Shown here: piece by piece, positions 1 to 7,699 of the stretch | How the letters are laid out: each line of letters starts with the position of its first letter | Numbering within the stretch: position 1 is the stretch's first letter | Assembly (NCBI GenBank): GCA_016869975.1 | Contig: VGCZ01000041.1 | Location: forward strand, 1-46,560 | Direction: 5' to 3' | From: Alphaproteobacteria bacterium | GTDB taxonomy: Bacteria > Pseudomonadota > Alphaproteobacteria > Reyranellales > Reyranellaceae | Length of the DNA: 46,560 nt | The notes under the pieces: model-generated | Database searches by the model: none | The model's input: only the letters and a program-made list of their open reading frames with translations | Told to the model about the DNA's origin: nothing | Made by a program: the position numbers and the translations under genes

Positions 1-1665
1 GTCGGTCAGCGCGTTGAACGTCAGCGTATTGGTTGTGGCGGCGACGATGTTTTCGTTGACCGTGATCGAGCCAGTGCCGGCCCCGGCGCCGCCCGCCGCG
101 TCGACGATGACATTGGCCGTGGGCAGTAAGCCTTCGATCGTCGACGCCTTGATATTCGAGGCGTTCGCCGTGCCGGTGATCGTGTTGGGATCGCCGCCGC
201 TCGGATCGATGTTGCTGTCGGCGCTGTTGCTGATGGTGATGTCGCTGGGGTCGAGCAGCAGCGTGCCGGTCTGGAAACCATCGGTGGCGCGCAGATCGAC
301 TACGCCGTCGAAGCTGAGATAGATCTTGCCGGAGACCTCGGCGAAGCCGCCATGGCCGCCCTGCGGCCCACCCTTGGCCGAGATCGTGCCGGCGAACACC
401 GTGGTGTTGTCGGCCCAGATGATCACCGTGCCGCCATTGCCCTTGTACGTGGCGTCGGCGGTGATGATGGCGCCCTTGGCCACGCTGGTGTTCTTCGCGT
501 TGGCGATCGGGCCGGCGCCCTGCTTGCCACCGCCCACCAGCACCGTGCCGCCGCCCGCGCCGCCATTGGCGTTGATCCGCGCCGTCGATTGCACCGAGAC
601 CTTCGACGCCGTGACGCTGACCGTGCCGCCCTTCTGCGTCGCGCCGGCGCCCGACACGTCGGTGGTACCGCCGACATTGACCTGCGTGCTCTCGCCGCCG
701 CCGAAGACGATCACGCCGCCTTCGTTTGTCACCGTGCGCGCATTGATTTGGCCCTGAACGTTGACAACGCCATCGACGACCCCGCGCGCCGCCGACGCGG
801 TGATCGCTACCACGCCGCCATTGGCGTTGATGGTTCCGGTGTTGCTGGCCAGCGCCAGCGCCTTGCCGTCGGCATCGCGCGGCGTCTGCGACACCGGCTT
901 GCCGACCACGAAGTTCAGGAGGCCGTCGCCGTTGAGATCGACCGTGAAGGTCTCCGCACCGCCGATCGTCACTCGGCCGAGCCGGGCATTGATCACGCCG
1001 TTATTGGCCGCCGACGGGCCGAGCAGTGCCACCAGGCCGCCGTCGCGCACCGTGATCGTGCCGTCGTTGACGATGCGCGCGTTGGGGTTGGCGCCCGCCT
1101 GGTCGAAGGCGATCTTGCCGCCGGCCATGAAGGCCTGCGGGTTGGCCACGTTGGCCGTGCTGGCGATCAGCGACTCGACATTGACCTGCGCGCCGCCGGC
1201 GAACATCACGCCGGCCTGGTTGATCAGCACGATCTGGCCGTTGGCGGTCAGCCTGCCGGCGATCAAAGACGGATCCGGCCCGGTCACCCGGTTCAGGGTC
1301 ACCGACGTGCTGCCGGGCTGGATGAAGTCGACCCGGTTGCCCTGGCCGATGCTGAACGAGCGCCAGTCGATCACGCCGCGATCGGTGGTCTGGTTGATCG
1401 TCAGCTGGCTCGTGCCGCTCTGCGTGATCGTCGCGCTGCCGCCCACTACCACGCCGCCGGTTGGCAGGGTCGCGCCGGCCTGCGCCAGGGCGCGATCGCT
1501 GAAGCCGAACAGCCCGCAGGCAACCAACGCCGCCAGCGCCGTGCCGCTCAGCAGCGCGCCGCGTCCGCCGAACCGGCTGGCGGGGGCCGCCCCCCGGTCG
1601 AGCACGATGGACGCGGCGGCGCGCGCGCGCCGCCGCGACCGGGCGATCACCTGTCGCTGTGACAT
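1..1665 (-). CDS. Filamentous hemagglutinin-type exoprotein (TpsA), N-terminal part
   Basis: Partial gene running off the left edge; 555 codons are visible from an ATG at 1665. The protein starts with a long basic N-terminus (SQRQVIARSRRRARAA), then a hydrophobic stretch ending near ALAQAGA, which looks like the extended signal peptide of TPS exoproteins. A TPS secretion domain follows at about residues 65-330: IDWRSFSIGQG, VDFIQPGS, VTLNRVTG, then INQAGVMFAGGAQVNVESLIAST. The usual NPNG motif reads NQAG here. After it come glycine-rich beta-helix repeats and a GTLLLDPSDITIS segment typical of large filamentous adhesins. The gene lies 71 bp downstream of its TpsB partner on the same strand, so the two probably form one operon. 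The protein is expected to be exported by Sec and then threaded through TpsB. Whether it is an adhesin or a CdiA-like toxin depends on the C-terminus, which is outside the window. Confidence 0.9.
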   Translation of the reverse strand, partial: MSQRQVIARSRRRARAAASIVLDRGAAPASRFGGRGALLSGTALAALVACGLFGFSDRALAQAGATLPTGGVVVGGSATITQSGTSQLTINQTTDRGVIDWRSFSIGQGNRVDFIQPGSTSVTLNRVTGPDPSLIAGRLTANGQIVLINQAGVMFAGGAQVNVESLIASTANVANPQAFMAGGKIAFDQAGANPNARIVNDGTITVRDGGLVALLGPSAANNGVINARLGRVTIGGAETFTVDLNGDGLLNFVVGKPVSQTPRDADGKALALASNTGTINANGGVVAITASAARGVVDGVVNVQGQINARTVTNEGGVIVFGGGESTQVNVGGTTDVSGAGATQKGGTVSVTASKVSVQSTARINANGGAGGGTVLVGGGKQGAGPIANAKNTSVAKGAIITADATYKGNGGTVIIWADNTTVFAGTISAKGGPQGGHGGFAEVSGKIYLSFDGVVDLRATDGFQTGTLLLDPSDITISNSADSNIDPSGGDPNTITGTANASNIKASTIEGLLPTANVIVDAAGGAGAGTGSITVNENIVAATTNTLTFNALTD

Positions 1666-1736
1666 GACCTTCGCTCTCTCGCCGCTGACGGGGGCTTCCC
1701 TCCCCCGCTCCACCGGCACACTCCCCAACGCGCGAT

Positions 1737-3527
1737 CTAAAACCGGGTGGTCGCGCGGAAATAGGCACCCCAAGGCTTCAAGCGTGGCGCCGTCGCCCCA
1801 TCGACGTTGAGATCGAGCCGCCGAACGGCCTCGGCCTCAACGGTCAGCGTGTCACCTACATTGGCTCGCACGCCGAACCCGTACGACCTCGCGACAATTA
1901 CCTGGGTCTCGAAAGTCGCCAGATTCCACGCCTTGCCATAATCATAGAACGCGTAGAGCTGCAGCGGAAGGCCGCGCGCTCGTCCCGCGACGCTGGATGG
2001 CGCGGAACTCGGCTGCACGTCGGAGAACGGAACCGCGAACGACAGCTGCAACTCGATCGACGCCGCGATCGCCCTGTCGCCGGTGACCTGGCCGGCGTAG
2101 TAGCCGCGACCCAGGCGCTCGCCGCCTATGAAGTACTTCTCGCTGGGCGGCAACATGTTGTTGGTGAACTGCGCGGCGCCCGACACGAACAGGTTGAGGG
2201 TGAAATCCTCGTCGCTGTAGAGGCCCTGCAGGCGCGAGACATCGCCGTTGACCTTGAAGTAGCTCGGCTCGGCGCCCTGCCGCGGCAGCTGCTGCTCGCC
2301 CGCCTTGCTGGCGCCCAGGACGCTGATACCCTTGCTGAGGCGGGCGCTGCCATAAGTCACGCCGTTGAAAGGGTCGTGGTAACTGGCGTCGACGCCGGCG
2401 CGCAGGGAGCGCAGGTCGATCGAGCTCAGCCGGACGCCGCCGGAGACGTCGACGACCGAGTGGTAGTAGTCGAACGATCCGCTGACCGAGATGTTGAGCC
2501 GTCGCGACCGGATGATCGGGTGGAACGCCTGCAGGCCGGCGATGGCGACCTGGCCGAGATAACCGGTCTGGCTGATCGGGTCGCCCGGCTTGACCCGCCC
2601 GAAGCCGCCATAGAGCCGGAACCGGGTGCCTTCCGGGCCGATATGGCCGCTATAGGCGGCCTGGACGAAATTGTTCTCGCTGTTGAAGGTGGTGAAGTAG
2701 CTGAGCTCGATGCGATCGCCGATCGAGGTGAACGAGTTGAAGCCGGCTGATATCAGATTATGCTGCTCGCCGGTAAAGCTCGCGCCGCGATTGTCGGTCT
2801 GATTGAACAGATCCCACCACTCACGGGTCAGCTGCGCGATCAGCTCCGAGGAGCCCGGCTCGCGACCCGGCCGCATCACCGCCTTGACCTTGACGCCCGG
2901 CAGATCCTGGGTCAACAGCAGATAGCGCTCGAGATCGCTGATGTTGATCGGCTTCTTGCCGACCACGTTGTCGAGATACTCCTTTGCCTTCTCAGACACA
3001 GGGCCGACATCGCCCTCGATCAGAACGTTCGAGATGTAGCCTTCCGTCACGACGACGCGCAAACGGCCATCGGCGACGCGCTGCGCCGGCACGCTGACGG
3101 TCGCCAGGAAGTAGCCGTCGTCGCGGTACTTGCGCTGGATCGCCTCGGCGAGCTTGAAGATCTCGCTGGCGGGAATCTGCCGGCCGATCAATGGACGCAC
3201 GAGCGTGTCGAGGTCGGCGCGTGAATAAACCGTGTTGCCCTCGACCTGGATATCGACCGGCGTGAGGGTCACGCTTTCCGCGCCCGGCGGGGCGCCGGGT
3301 GCGGCAGGCCCTGATGGCGCGGAGATCGTGCCCGGCTCGGGCGGACGGGTCGGCGGCGCGAGCTGAGGCGGCGCCTGGAGGACTGGCGGTTGCGGCGTCT
3401 GGGCCAAGGTATCCCGCAAGACGCCTGTCGCCGCGAGCGCAAGGGCGGTCGCGAGTGTCGTCACCGACGCGATCACGCGTCCGCAGCCCATCAAGGAGCC
3501 GCTCGATGACGACGAACGCCAGGACAT
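1737..3527 (-). CDS. TpsB / ShlB-FhaC family two-partner secretion transporter
   Basis: 596 residues, normal for an outer-membrane TPS transporter. A signal peptide (RVIASVTTLATALALAATGV, ending about ALAQ) is followed by a proline-rich linker. A POTRA domain begins around residue 88 with VTLTPVDIQVEGNTVYSR, and a second POTRA around 165 (RLRVVVTEGYISNVLIEGDV). The remainder is a 16-strand-type beta barrel with the family signature YFIGGERLGRGYYAGQVTGDRA at about residues 465-486 and a C-terminal aromatic residue (TTRF). It should export the TpsA protein encoded immediately downstream. The ATG at 3527 is preceded by a G-run that can act as a ribosome site; a second ATG at 3491 is possible but has no better site. 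About 120 bp separate this gene from ppkA upstream, so it probably has its own promoter. Confidence 0.93.
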   Translation of the reverse strand: MSWRSSSSSGSLMGCGRVIASVTTLATALALAATGVLRDTLAQTPQPPVLQAPPQLAPPTRPPEPGTISAPSGPAAPGAPPGAESVTLTPVDIQVEGNTVYSRADLDTLVRPLIGRQIPASEIFKLAEAIQRKYRDDGYFLATVSVPAQRVADGRLRVVVTEGYISNVLIEGDVGPVSEKAKEYLDNVVGKKPINISDLERYLLLTQDLPGVKVKAVMRPGREPGSSELIAQLTREWWDLFNQTDNRGASFTGEQHNLISAGFNSFTSIGDRIELSYFTTFNSENNFVQAAYSGHIGPEGTRFRLYGGFGRVKPGDPISQTGYLGQVAIAGLQAFHPIIRSRRLNISVSGSFDYYHSVVDVSGGVRLSSIDLRSLRAGVDASYHDPFNGVTYGSARLSKGISVLGASKAGEQQLPRQGAEPSYFKVNGDVSRLQGLYSDEDFTLNLFVSGAAQFTNNMLPPSEKYFIGGERLGRGYYAGQVTGDRAIAASIELQLSFAVPFSDVQPSSAPSSVAGRARGLPLQLYAFYDYGKAWNLATFETQVIVARSYGFGVRANVGDTLTVEAEAVRRLDLNVDGATAPRLKPWGAYFRATTRF

Positions 3528-3648
3528 TACCCCCCCAAAGATACTGAAGGGCCCTTCGACTATTATCGCCTATTCGCAGACCAATTGCCACAGCCTTCTC
3601 CAAACCCTTTTCTCGTGATTTCAAGAGGTTGCGACGTCGTGAAGTTGC

Positions 3649-5661
3649 TCAGTTGACGGTGTCGATGGCAACGATGGAGACAATCGCGTCGCTATGCCGG
3701 GCCAGAGCGGCGGACAGCGCCGTCAGGTAGCTTGCGGTGGCCTCCTCCTCCGGCCGCGGCGTGCCATAAAGCGGCTGGCCGGTGAAGACGGCGACCAGCA
3801 CCATCTTGCCGGGTGGCGGATCGAGCGGGAAGCCACCGCCGGCCTCACGCTCGCCAAAGGGAATCGCCTCGCCGGGCCTGATCGGCATCTTCGACCAGAC
3901 ACCGGGTTGCGCGACGGTACCGTCGGAATTGATGATCACGACGTTGATGAAACCGCCGCGGACGGGAGGCGCCGTCACCCTGAACGACAACCGGTCGATG
4001 CCGATCTTGTAGGCCTGGTCCGGCTTGTTGGGCACCAGCCTGAACGCGGGATTGGTGGCCGCGCCGGCGACGCGGTTCAGCTCGCACATCGGCCAGGGCT
4101 GGACAGTGACGCGGGACTGAACCAGCGGGTTACCCGGCAACTGGCGCAAGCCGTTGAGCAGCGCGGTCCGATCGCTCTCGCTGCCGACATAGCCATCGAC
4201 CCGCAGCGAGCCATCGGGATCGACCCGTCCGTTGAGCCCGGCGCAGGAATACCTGGCGAACTCCGCGTTCATCAACGTGCGCAGCTGCGCCGCGTCCTGC
4301 GCCGGCTTCGGCTCGACGACCGGCGGCTTGGGCTCGACCACCGGCGGCCTGGGATCGGCCACCGGCGGCTTGGGGTCGGCCACCGGCGGCTTGGTGTCGA
4401 CAACGGGGGGCTTGGGATCGACGACCGGCGGTTTGGGGTCGGCCACCGGCGGCTTGGAATCGGTCGCCGCGACCTTGGGATCGCCAGCCTTTGGATCGCC
4501 GGCCGTCTTCGGATCGCCGCCCTTGGGGTCGACCGTCTTGCCACCGAAAAGCTCGGCGACGAACGGGATCTTGTCACGGAAAACGAAGGCGCCAGCACCG
4601 ACGGCGACCAACAGGACCAGCACCGAGGCGATCGCGATCATGGCGCCCTTGCCACCGCCGCCCGACGTCTTGGCCTGGCTGGTGATCGGGCGACGCGCGC
4701 CGCTGGTGCCCGAAATCAGCTCGGCCATGCTGGCCGCGCGCTGCGCCGGATCGGGCTGCAGCATGCGGGTCAGGCTGGCGCGCAGATCGGCCGGCACCTT
4801 GGTCAGGTCCGGCACCTTCAGGCGCGCCGCCACGGCGGTGCCCGGCGAGTTGCCCATGTCGAGCGGTCCGCCCAGCGCCGCGGCGGCCAGCACGAGACCG
4901 AGGCTGTAGATGTCGGCGCGCGGGCCGACATCGCCGCCATGCATGCCGAGCTGCTCGGGCGCGGCGAAAGCGTATTTGCCGGCGAAGTCGGTGCCGATGA
5001 TGGTCGCCTTCGACCCCTCGGTCTGCTTGGCGATGCCGAAGTCGATCAGCTTGGCGTCGTCGATGCGCCCGCCGGGCAGAATAACGTTGTCGGGCGACAG
5101 GTCGCGATGCACCACGCCCTGGGCATGCGCCGCTGCCAATCCGCCAGCGAGGCGATCGCGCAACCGGGCGAGGTCGGCCGGGGGCAACGCGCCGCTGTGC
5201 ATCACCTTCGACAGAGACGGGCCGTCGACATACTCCATGGCGAGGAACAGCGAGCCGGTACCGTCGTCGAACACGCCTTCGTAGGACACGATGGCCGGGT
5301 GACGCAGGTTGCGCAGCGCCTGCGCCTCGCGCTTGAACAGCTCGGCGACTTTGGGATCGCCGGCCAGCTCGGGCCGGATGGTCTTGATGGCGATCGCGTC
5401 GCCGGTGATCCGGTGGCGTGCGCGGTAGACTTCGCCCATGCCACCGCGCGCCACCAGCTCCTCGATCTCGAAGGTGCTGCTGAGCACGGTGCCCGGCGCC
5501 AACGGCCCACCGGCGCCGGGGCCGCTGCCGAACATGTCGCCACCGGTCTGCTGCGGGCGCGGGCGCATCGACGTCGGCTGCTGCGCCGGCGCCACAGAGC
5601 GCACGACGGTGGCCGCCGAGGAGGCGCCGAACGGATCGTCTTCTTCGTTATTGCCGGCCAT
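3649..5661 (-). CDS. ppkA: T6SS-associated Ser/Thr protein kinase (PpkA-like), one TM, periplasmic C-terminus
   Basis: 670-residue PknB/Hanks-type kinase. Visible catalytic elements: glycine loop RGGMGEVY (72-79), AIK lysine K93, E112, HRDLSPDN with D177, DFG D197 and APE at 224-226. A single membrane span (GAMIAIASVLVLLVAVGAGAFVF) follows, then GDPK and about eight K/RPPVxDP heptads, and a C-terminal region resembling BON and DUF4384 folds. A preceding ATG (5664) forms the ATGA overlap with pppA; I prefer the ATG at 5661 because GGAGG lies 6 bases upstream. It is the last gene of tssK-tssL-tssM-tagF-pppA-ppkA. In known systems PpkA phosphorylates Fha or TssL on threonine and PppA reverses this. 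Substrate choice here is inferred. The N-terminus AGNNEEDDPFGA...ATVVR copies the TssL N-terminus. Confidence 0.88.
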   Translation of the reverse strand: MAGNNEEDDPFGASSAATVVRSVAPAQQPTSMRPRPQQTGGDMFGSGPGAGGPLAPGTVLSSTFEIEELVARGGMGEVYRARHRITGDAIAIKTIRPELAGDPKVAELFKREAQALRNLRHPAIVSYEGVFDDGTGSLFLAMEYVDGPSLSKVMHSGALPPADLARLRDRLAGGLAAAHAQGVVHRDLSPDNVILPGGRIDDAKLIDFGIAKQTEGSKATIIGTDFAGKYAFAAPEQLGMHGGDVGPRADIYSLGLVLAAAALGGPLDMGNSPGTAVAARLKVPDLTKVPADLRASLTRMLQPDPAQRAASMAELISGTSGARRPITSQAKTSGGGGKGAMIAIASVLVLLVAVGAGAFVFRDKIPFVAELFGGKTVDPKGGDPKTAGDPKAGDPKVAATDSKPPVADPKPPVVDPKPPVVDTKPPVADPKPPVADPRPPVVEPKPPVVEPKPAQDAAQLRTLMNAEFARYSCAGLNGRVDPDGSLRVDGYVGSESDRTALLNGLRQLPGNPLVQSRVTVQPWPMCELNRVAGAATNPAFRLVPNKPDQAYKIGIDRLSFRVTAPPVRGGFINVVIINSDGTVAQPGVWSKMPIRPGEAIPFGEREAGGGFPLDPPPGKMVLVAVFTGQPLYGTPRPEEEATASYLTALSAALARHSDAIVSIVAIDTVN
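4302..4466. repeat. 21-bp tandem repeat coding for Pro-rich heptads in PpkA
   Basis: About eight head-to-tail copies of a degenerate 21-bp unit, each coding for a heptad of the form K/R-P-P-V-V/A-D/E-P. They sit just after the membrane span of the kinase, so they form an extended periplasmic spacer, possibly crossing part of the periplasm or the peptidoglycan. The copies are similar enough at DNA level to allow copy-number change by slippage. Confidence 0.75.
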
Positions 5662-6506
5662 CATCTTCCTCCGGAAGCCACGGCGCCGTTGCCGTGACCC
5701 GCTGGGCCATCGCACTGCACGACCACGACCGTGACGTTGTCGAGCCCGCCGGCGTCCAGCGCCATCTGCATCAGGATCTGCGGGCTGCGCGACGGATCCT
5801 CCTCCGAGAGCACCGCCGCGATCTGAGCCTCCGGCACCATCTTGGTCAGGCCGTCGGTGCAGATCAGGAAGCGGTCGCCGGCCTGCAGCCTGCCGGCGAC
5901 GCGGTCGAGATCGACCTCGGCCGAGATGCCCAGAGCGCGCGTGATGACGTTGGCGCGCGGATAGCGCTCGGCCTCGTCGGCCGAGAGGGCGCCGGCGTCG
6001 AGCAGCTCCTGGACCTCGCTGTGGTCGTGGGTGATCTGCTCCATCTTGCCGTCGCGCAGCAGGTAACCACGGCTGTCGCCGGCCCAGATGCAGGTGTAGT
6101 GCCAGCCATGGGCGAGCAACAGCACGACGGTGGTGGCGATCATGCCGCCACCGCGCTGCGTGGCGCGATCGAGCATGCGGGTGTTGGCCTCGTACAACCG
6201 ATCGATCGCCTCGACCAGGAAGTCCGGCGCGCGCTCGGCCACGCGCATCTCGTTCAGCACGTCGACCACCTGGGCGCTGGCCCAGTCGCCGGCCGAGGCG
6301 CCGCCGACACCGTCGGCGATCATCCAGATGCCGGCCTGGTCGCGGGTCAGCATCGAATCCTCGTTGTGGCTGCGCACATTACCCTGGTGCGTGGCGCCGA
6401 AGCCGCGCAACCGGGGACGCGCTGCCGCCGCCGCCGCGAACGGATTGACCGTCGTCGGCTCGGGATCGTCGGAAGCGGGAAGCCGGGCCGTCTGATCTTC
6501 CGTCAT
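5661..6506 (-). CDS. pppA: PP2C-type protein phosphatase of the T6SS (PppA)
   Basis: 281 residues. PPM/PP2C motifs are intact: GNVRSHNEDS with D50 (residues 42-51), MIADGVGG with D65, the WAGDSRGYLL stretch, and a late ICTDGLTK and DNVTVVVV. These Asp residues hold the two metal ions that activate water for phosphothreonine hydrolysis. The protein has no signal peptide or membrane span, so it is cytosolic. The N-terminus (ASDDPEPTTVNPF) again shows the DDP/TV/NPF flavour of TssL and PpkA. Its ATG overlaps the tagF stop (ATGA) and its stop overlaps the ppkA start, so the three are translationally coupled; AGGGAGG precedes the start. The expected role is to oppose PpkA and switch T6SS assembly off. 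Confidence 0.92.
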   Translation of the reverse strand: MTEDQTARLPASDDPEPTTVNPFAAAAAARPRLRGFGATHQGNVRSHNEDSMLTRDQAGIWMIADGVGGASAGDWASAQVVDVLNEMRVAERAPDFLVEAIDRLYEANTRMLDRATQRGGGMIATTVVLLLAHGWHYTCIWAGDSRGYLLRDGKMEQITHDHSEVQELLDAGALSADEAERYPRANVITRALGISAEVDLDRVAGRLQAGDRFLICTDGLTKMVPEAQIAAVLSEEDPSRSPQILMQMALDAGGLDNVTVVVVQCDGPAGHGNGAVASGGR

Positions 6507-7699
6507 CGCCGCGCCTCCCTCGGCGGGCTCGAGGTATCACGGCCGGCTCCCGCCGATGGATCCTCGTCGCCGAACAGATTGTCGATTGCTGGATGGTGGC
6601 CGCCGCCAAAGAGATCGTCTTCCGGCCGAGCTGGCCCGCCCTTCACCGTCGGCCGGTTCGCCGGCTGTATCGTGCCGTCGCCGTCGTCGAAGGCGCCGCC
6701 CGTCGGTACAGCGGGATCGGCCGACCGCTCGCCGAACGCGGCCTCGTCGAACAGTGTGCCGCCCGTCGCCGGCGACGCCGCGGTTGGCTCCGCGGCCGTT
6801 TCCGGCGGCACGACGCCGTCTTCGCCGTCATCGAACGCCCCGCCGCCCGGTGGTGTGGCGTCGGCCGCCGACGCGGCGAAGGCCACATCGTCGAACAGCG
6901 TGCCGCTTTGTGCCGGCGGCAGGTCGGCGGCCAGATTCTGGAACTCGTCGGCCGGAATGATCTGCGCAGCGACCGCGGCCTGCGGCAGCGCGTTGGCGAT
7001 CACACCTTCGGTGTCGCCGTCCTCGATCAGCGAGGCGAAGCGACCCGGCGACGGCAGCCCGGGGAACAGAATGGACACCGGTGCCACGCGCTCGGCGCCG
7101 CGTGTCACGAACAACGCACGCCCGCCGCGCAGCGAACCGCCGGCGGCGAGCAGACTGGCGAAACCCATCGGATCGAGCGCATTCCCGAACGAACGCGCTC
7201 CATCGCCCGACGGATCGACCTGCGACGAGGGTGCCGGCAGCGCCGATACCGCGGCGGCGAAGCCATCGAAACCCGTCGCTTCGTCGAGCGCCGAGATGGC
7301 GGCGTTCTCGAGCGCGTCGATCCAGCCGCCGATCAGCAGCGACGTCGGAATCTCCACGCCCGCGACCGAGGCCACGAGCGTAAGCGGGAAATAGCGCCCC
7401 GCCGAATCGACGCTGGGCATCATCACGCCGGCCCAGGACGTCGGCCCGCACAATCCGCCACCGAGCGCGAAGCGCCACACGGGCGCGCACAGCCAGGCGT
7501 CGGTCCAATGATGGCCCAACGCGGCGCGGCTGCGCGCGATGCACTCGGTGAGCCACTCATCCCAGGTATCGACGAAGGCGTTGGGCAGGTCGCGGCGCAC
7601 GAAATCGCCGCGGCCCGGCATCTTGCCGAAGAATCCCACTCGCCCGGCGTCGGCCGTGCGCAGGTCGCCGCCGGAGGCGGTACCTAGAGCGGGACACAT
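6503..7699 (-). CDS. tagF: T6SS accessory protein TagF (ImpM/DUF2094) with long acidic tail
   Basis: 398 residues from the ATG at 7699. The N-terminal half is a TagF domain: VGFFGKMPGRGDFVRR, WDEWLTECI, WTDAWLCAPVWRFAL, and WAGVMMPSVDSAGRYFPLT. TagF proteins repress T6SS post-translationally, in some species by holding Fha. The C-terminal ~130 residues are unlike the core: two imperfect copies of GTLFD(D/E)-AF-...-GGAFDDG(E)DG, then DDLFGG and NLFGDEDP, acidic and probably disordered. The start overlaps the tssM 3' end by 16 bases; a GTG at the start of VGFFGK is an alternative. No strong ribosome site is seen for either, so coupling to tssM translation is likely. Confidence 0.85.
   Translation of the reverse strand: MCPALGTASGGDLRTADAGRVGFFGKMPGRGDFVRRDLPNAFVDTWDEWLTECIARSRAALGHHWTDAWLCAPVWRFALGGGLCGPTSWAGVMMPSVDSAGRYFPLTLVASVAGVEIPTSLLIGGWIDALENAAISALDEATGFDGFAAAVSALPAPSSQVDPSGDGARSFGNALDPMGFASLLAAGGSLRGGRALFVTRGAERVAPVSILFPGLPSPGRFASLIEDGDTEGVIANALPQAAVAAQIIPADEFQNLAADLPPAQSGTLFDDVAFAASAADATPPGGGAFDDGEDGVVPPETAAEPTAASPATGGTLFDEAAFGERSADPAVPTGGAFDDGDGTIQPANRPTVKGGPARPEDDLFGGGHHPAIDNLFGDEDPSAGAGRDTSSPPREARR

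Noticed and set aside
326-1662. Long plus-strand open frames over the TpsA gene
   Set aside because: They are compositional shadows in high-GC sequence. The minus-strand frame translates to a clear TPS domain with a signal peptide, and the plus-strand products are Arg/His/Ala-rich noise.
3528-3648. GATAAT box upstream of tpsB as a promoter
   Set aside because: The -10 is good but the sequence 17 bases upstream (TGGCAA) matches the -35 at only three positions.
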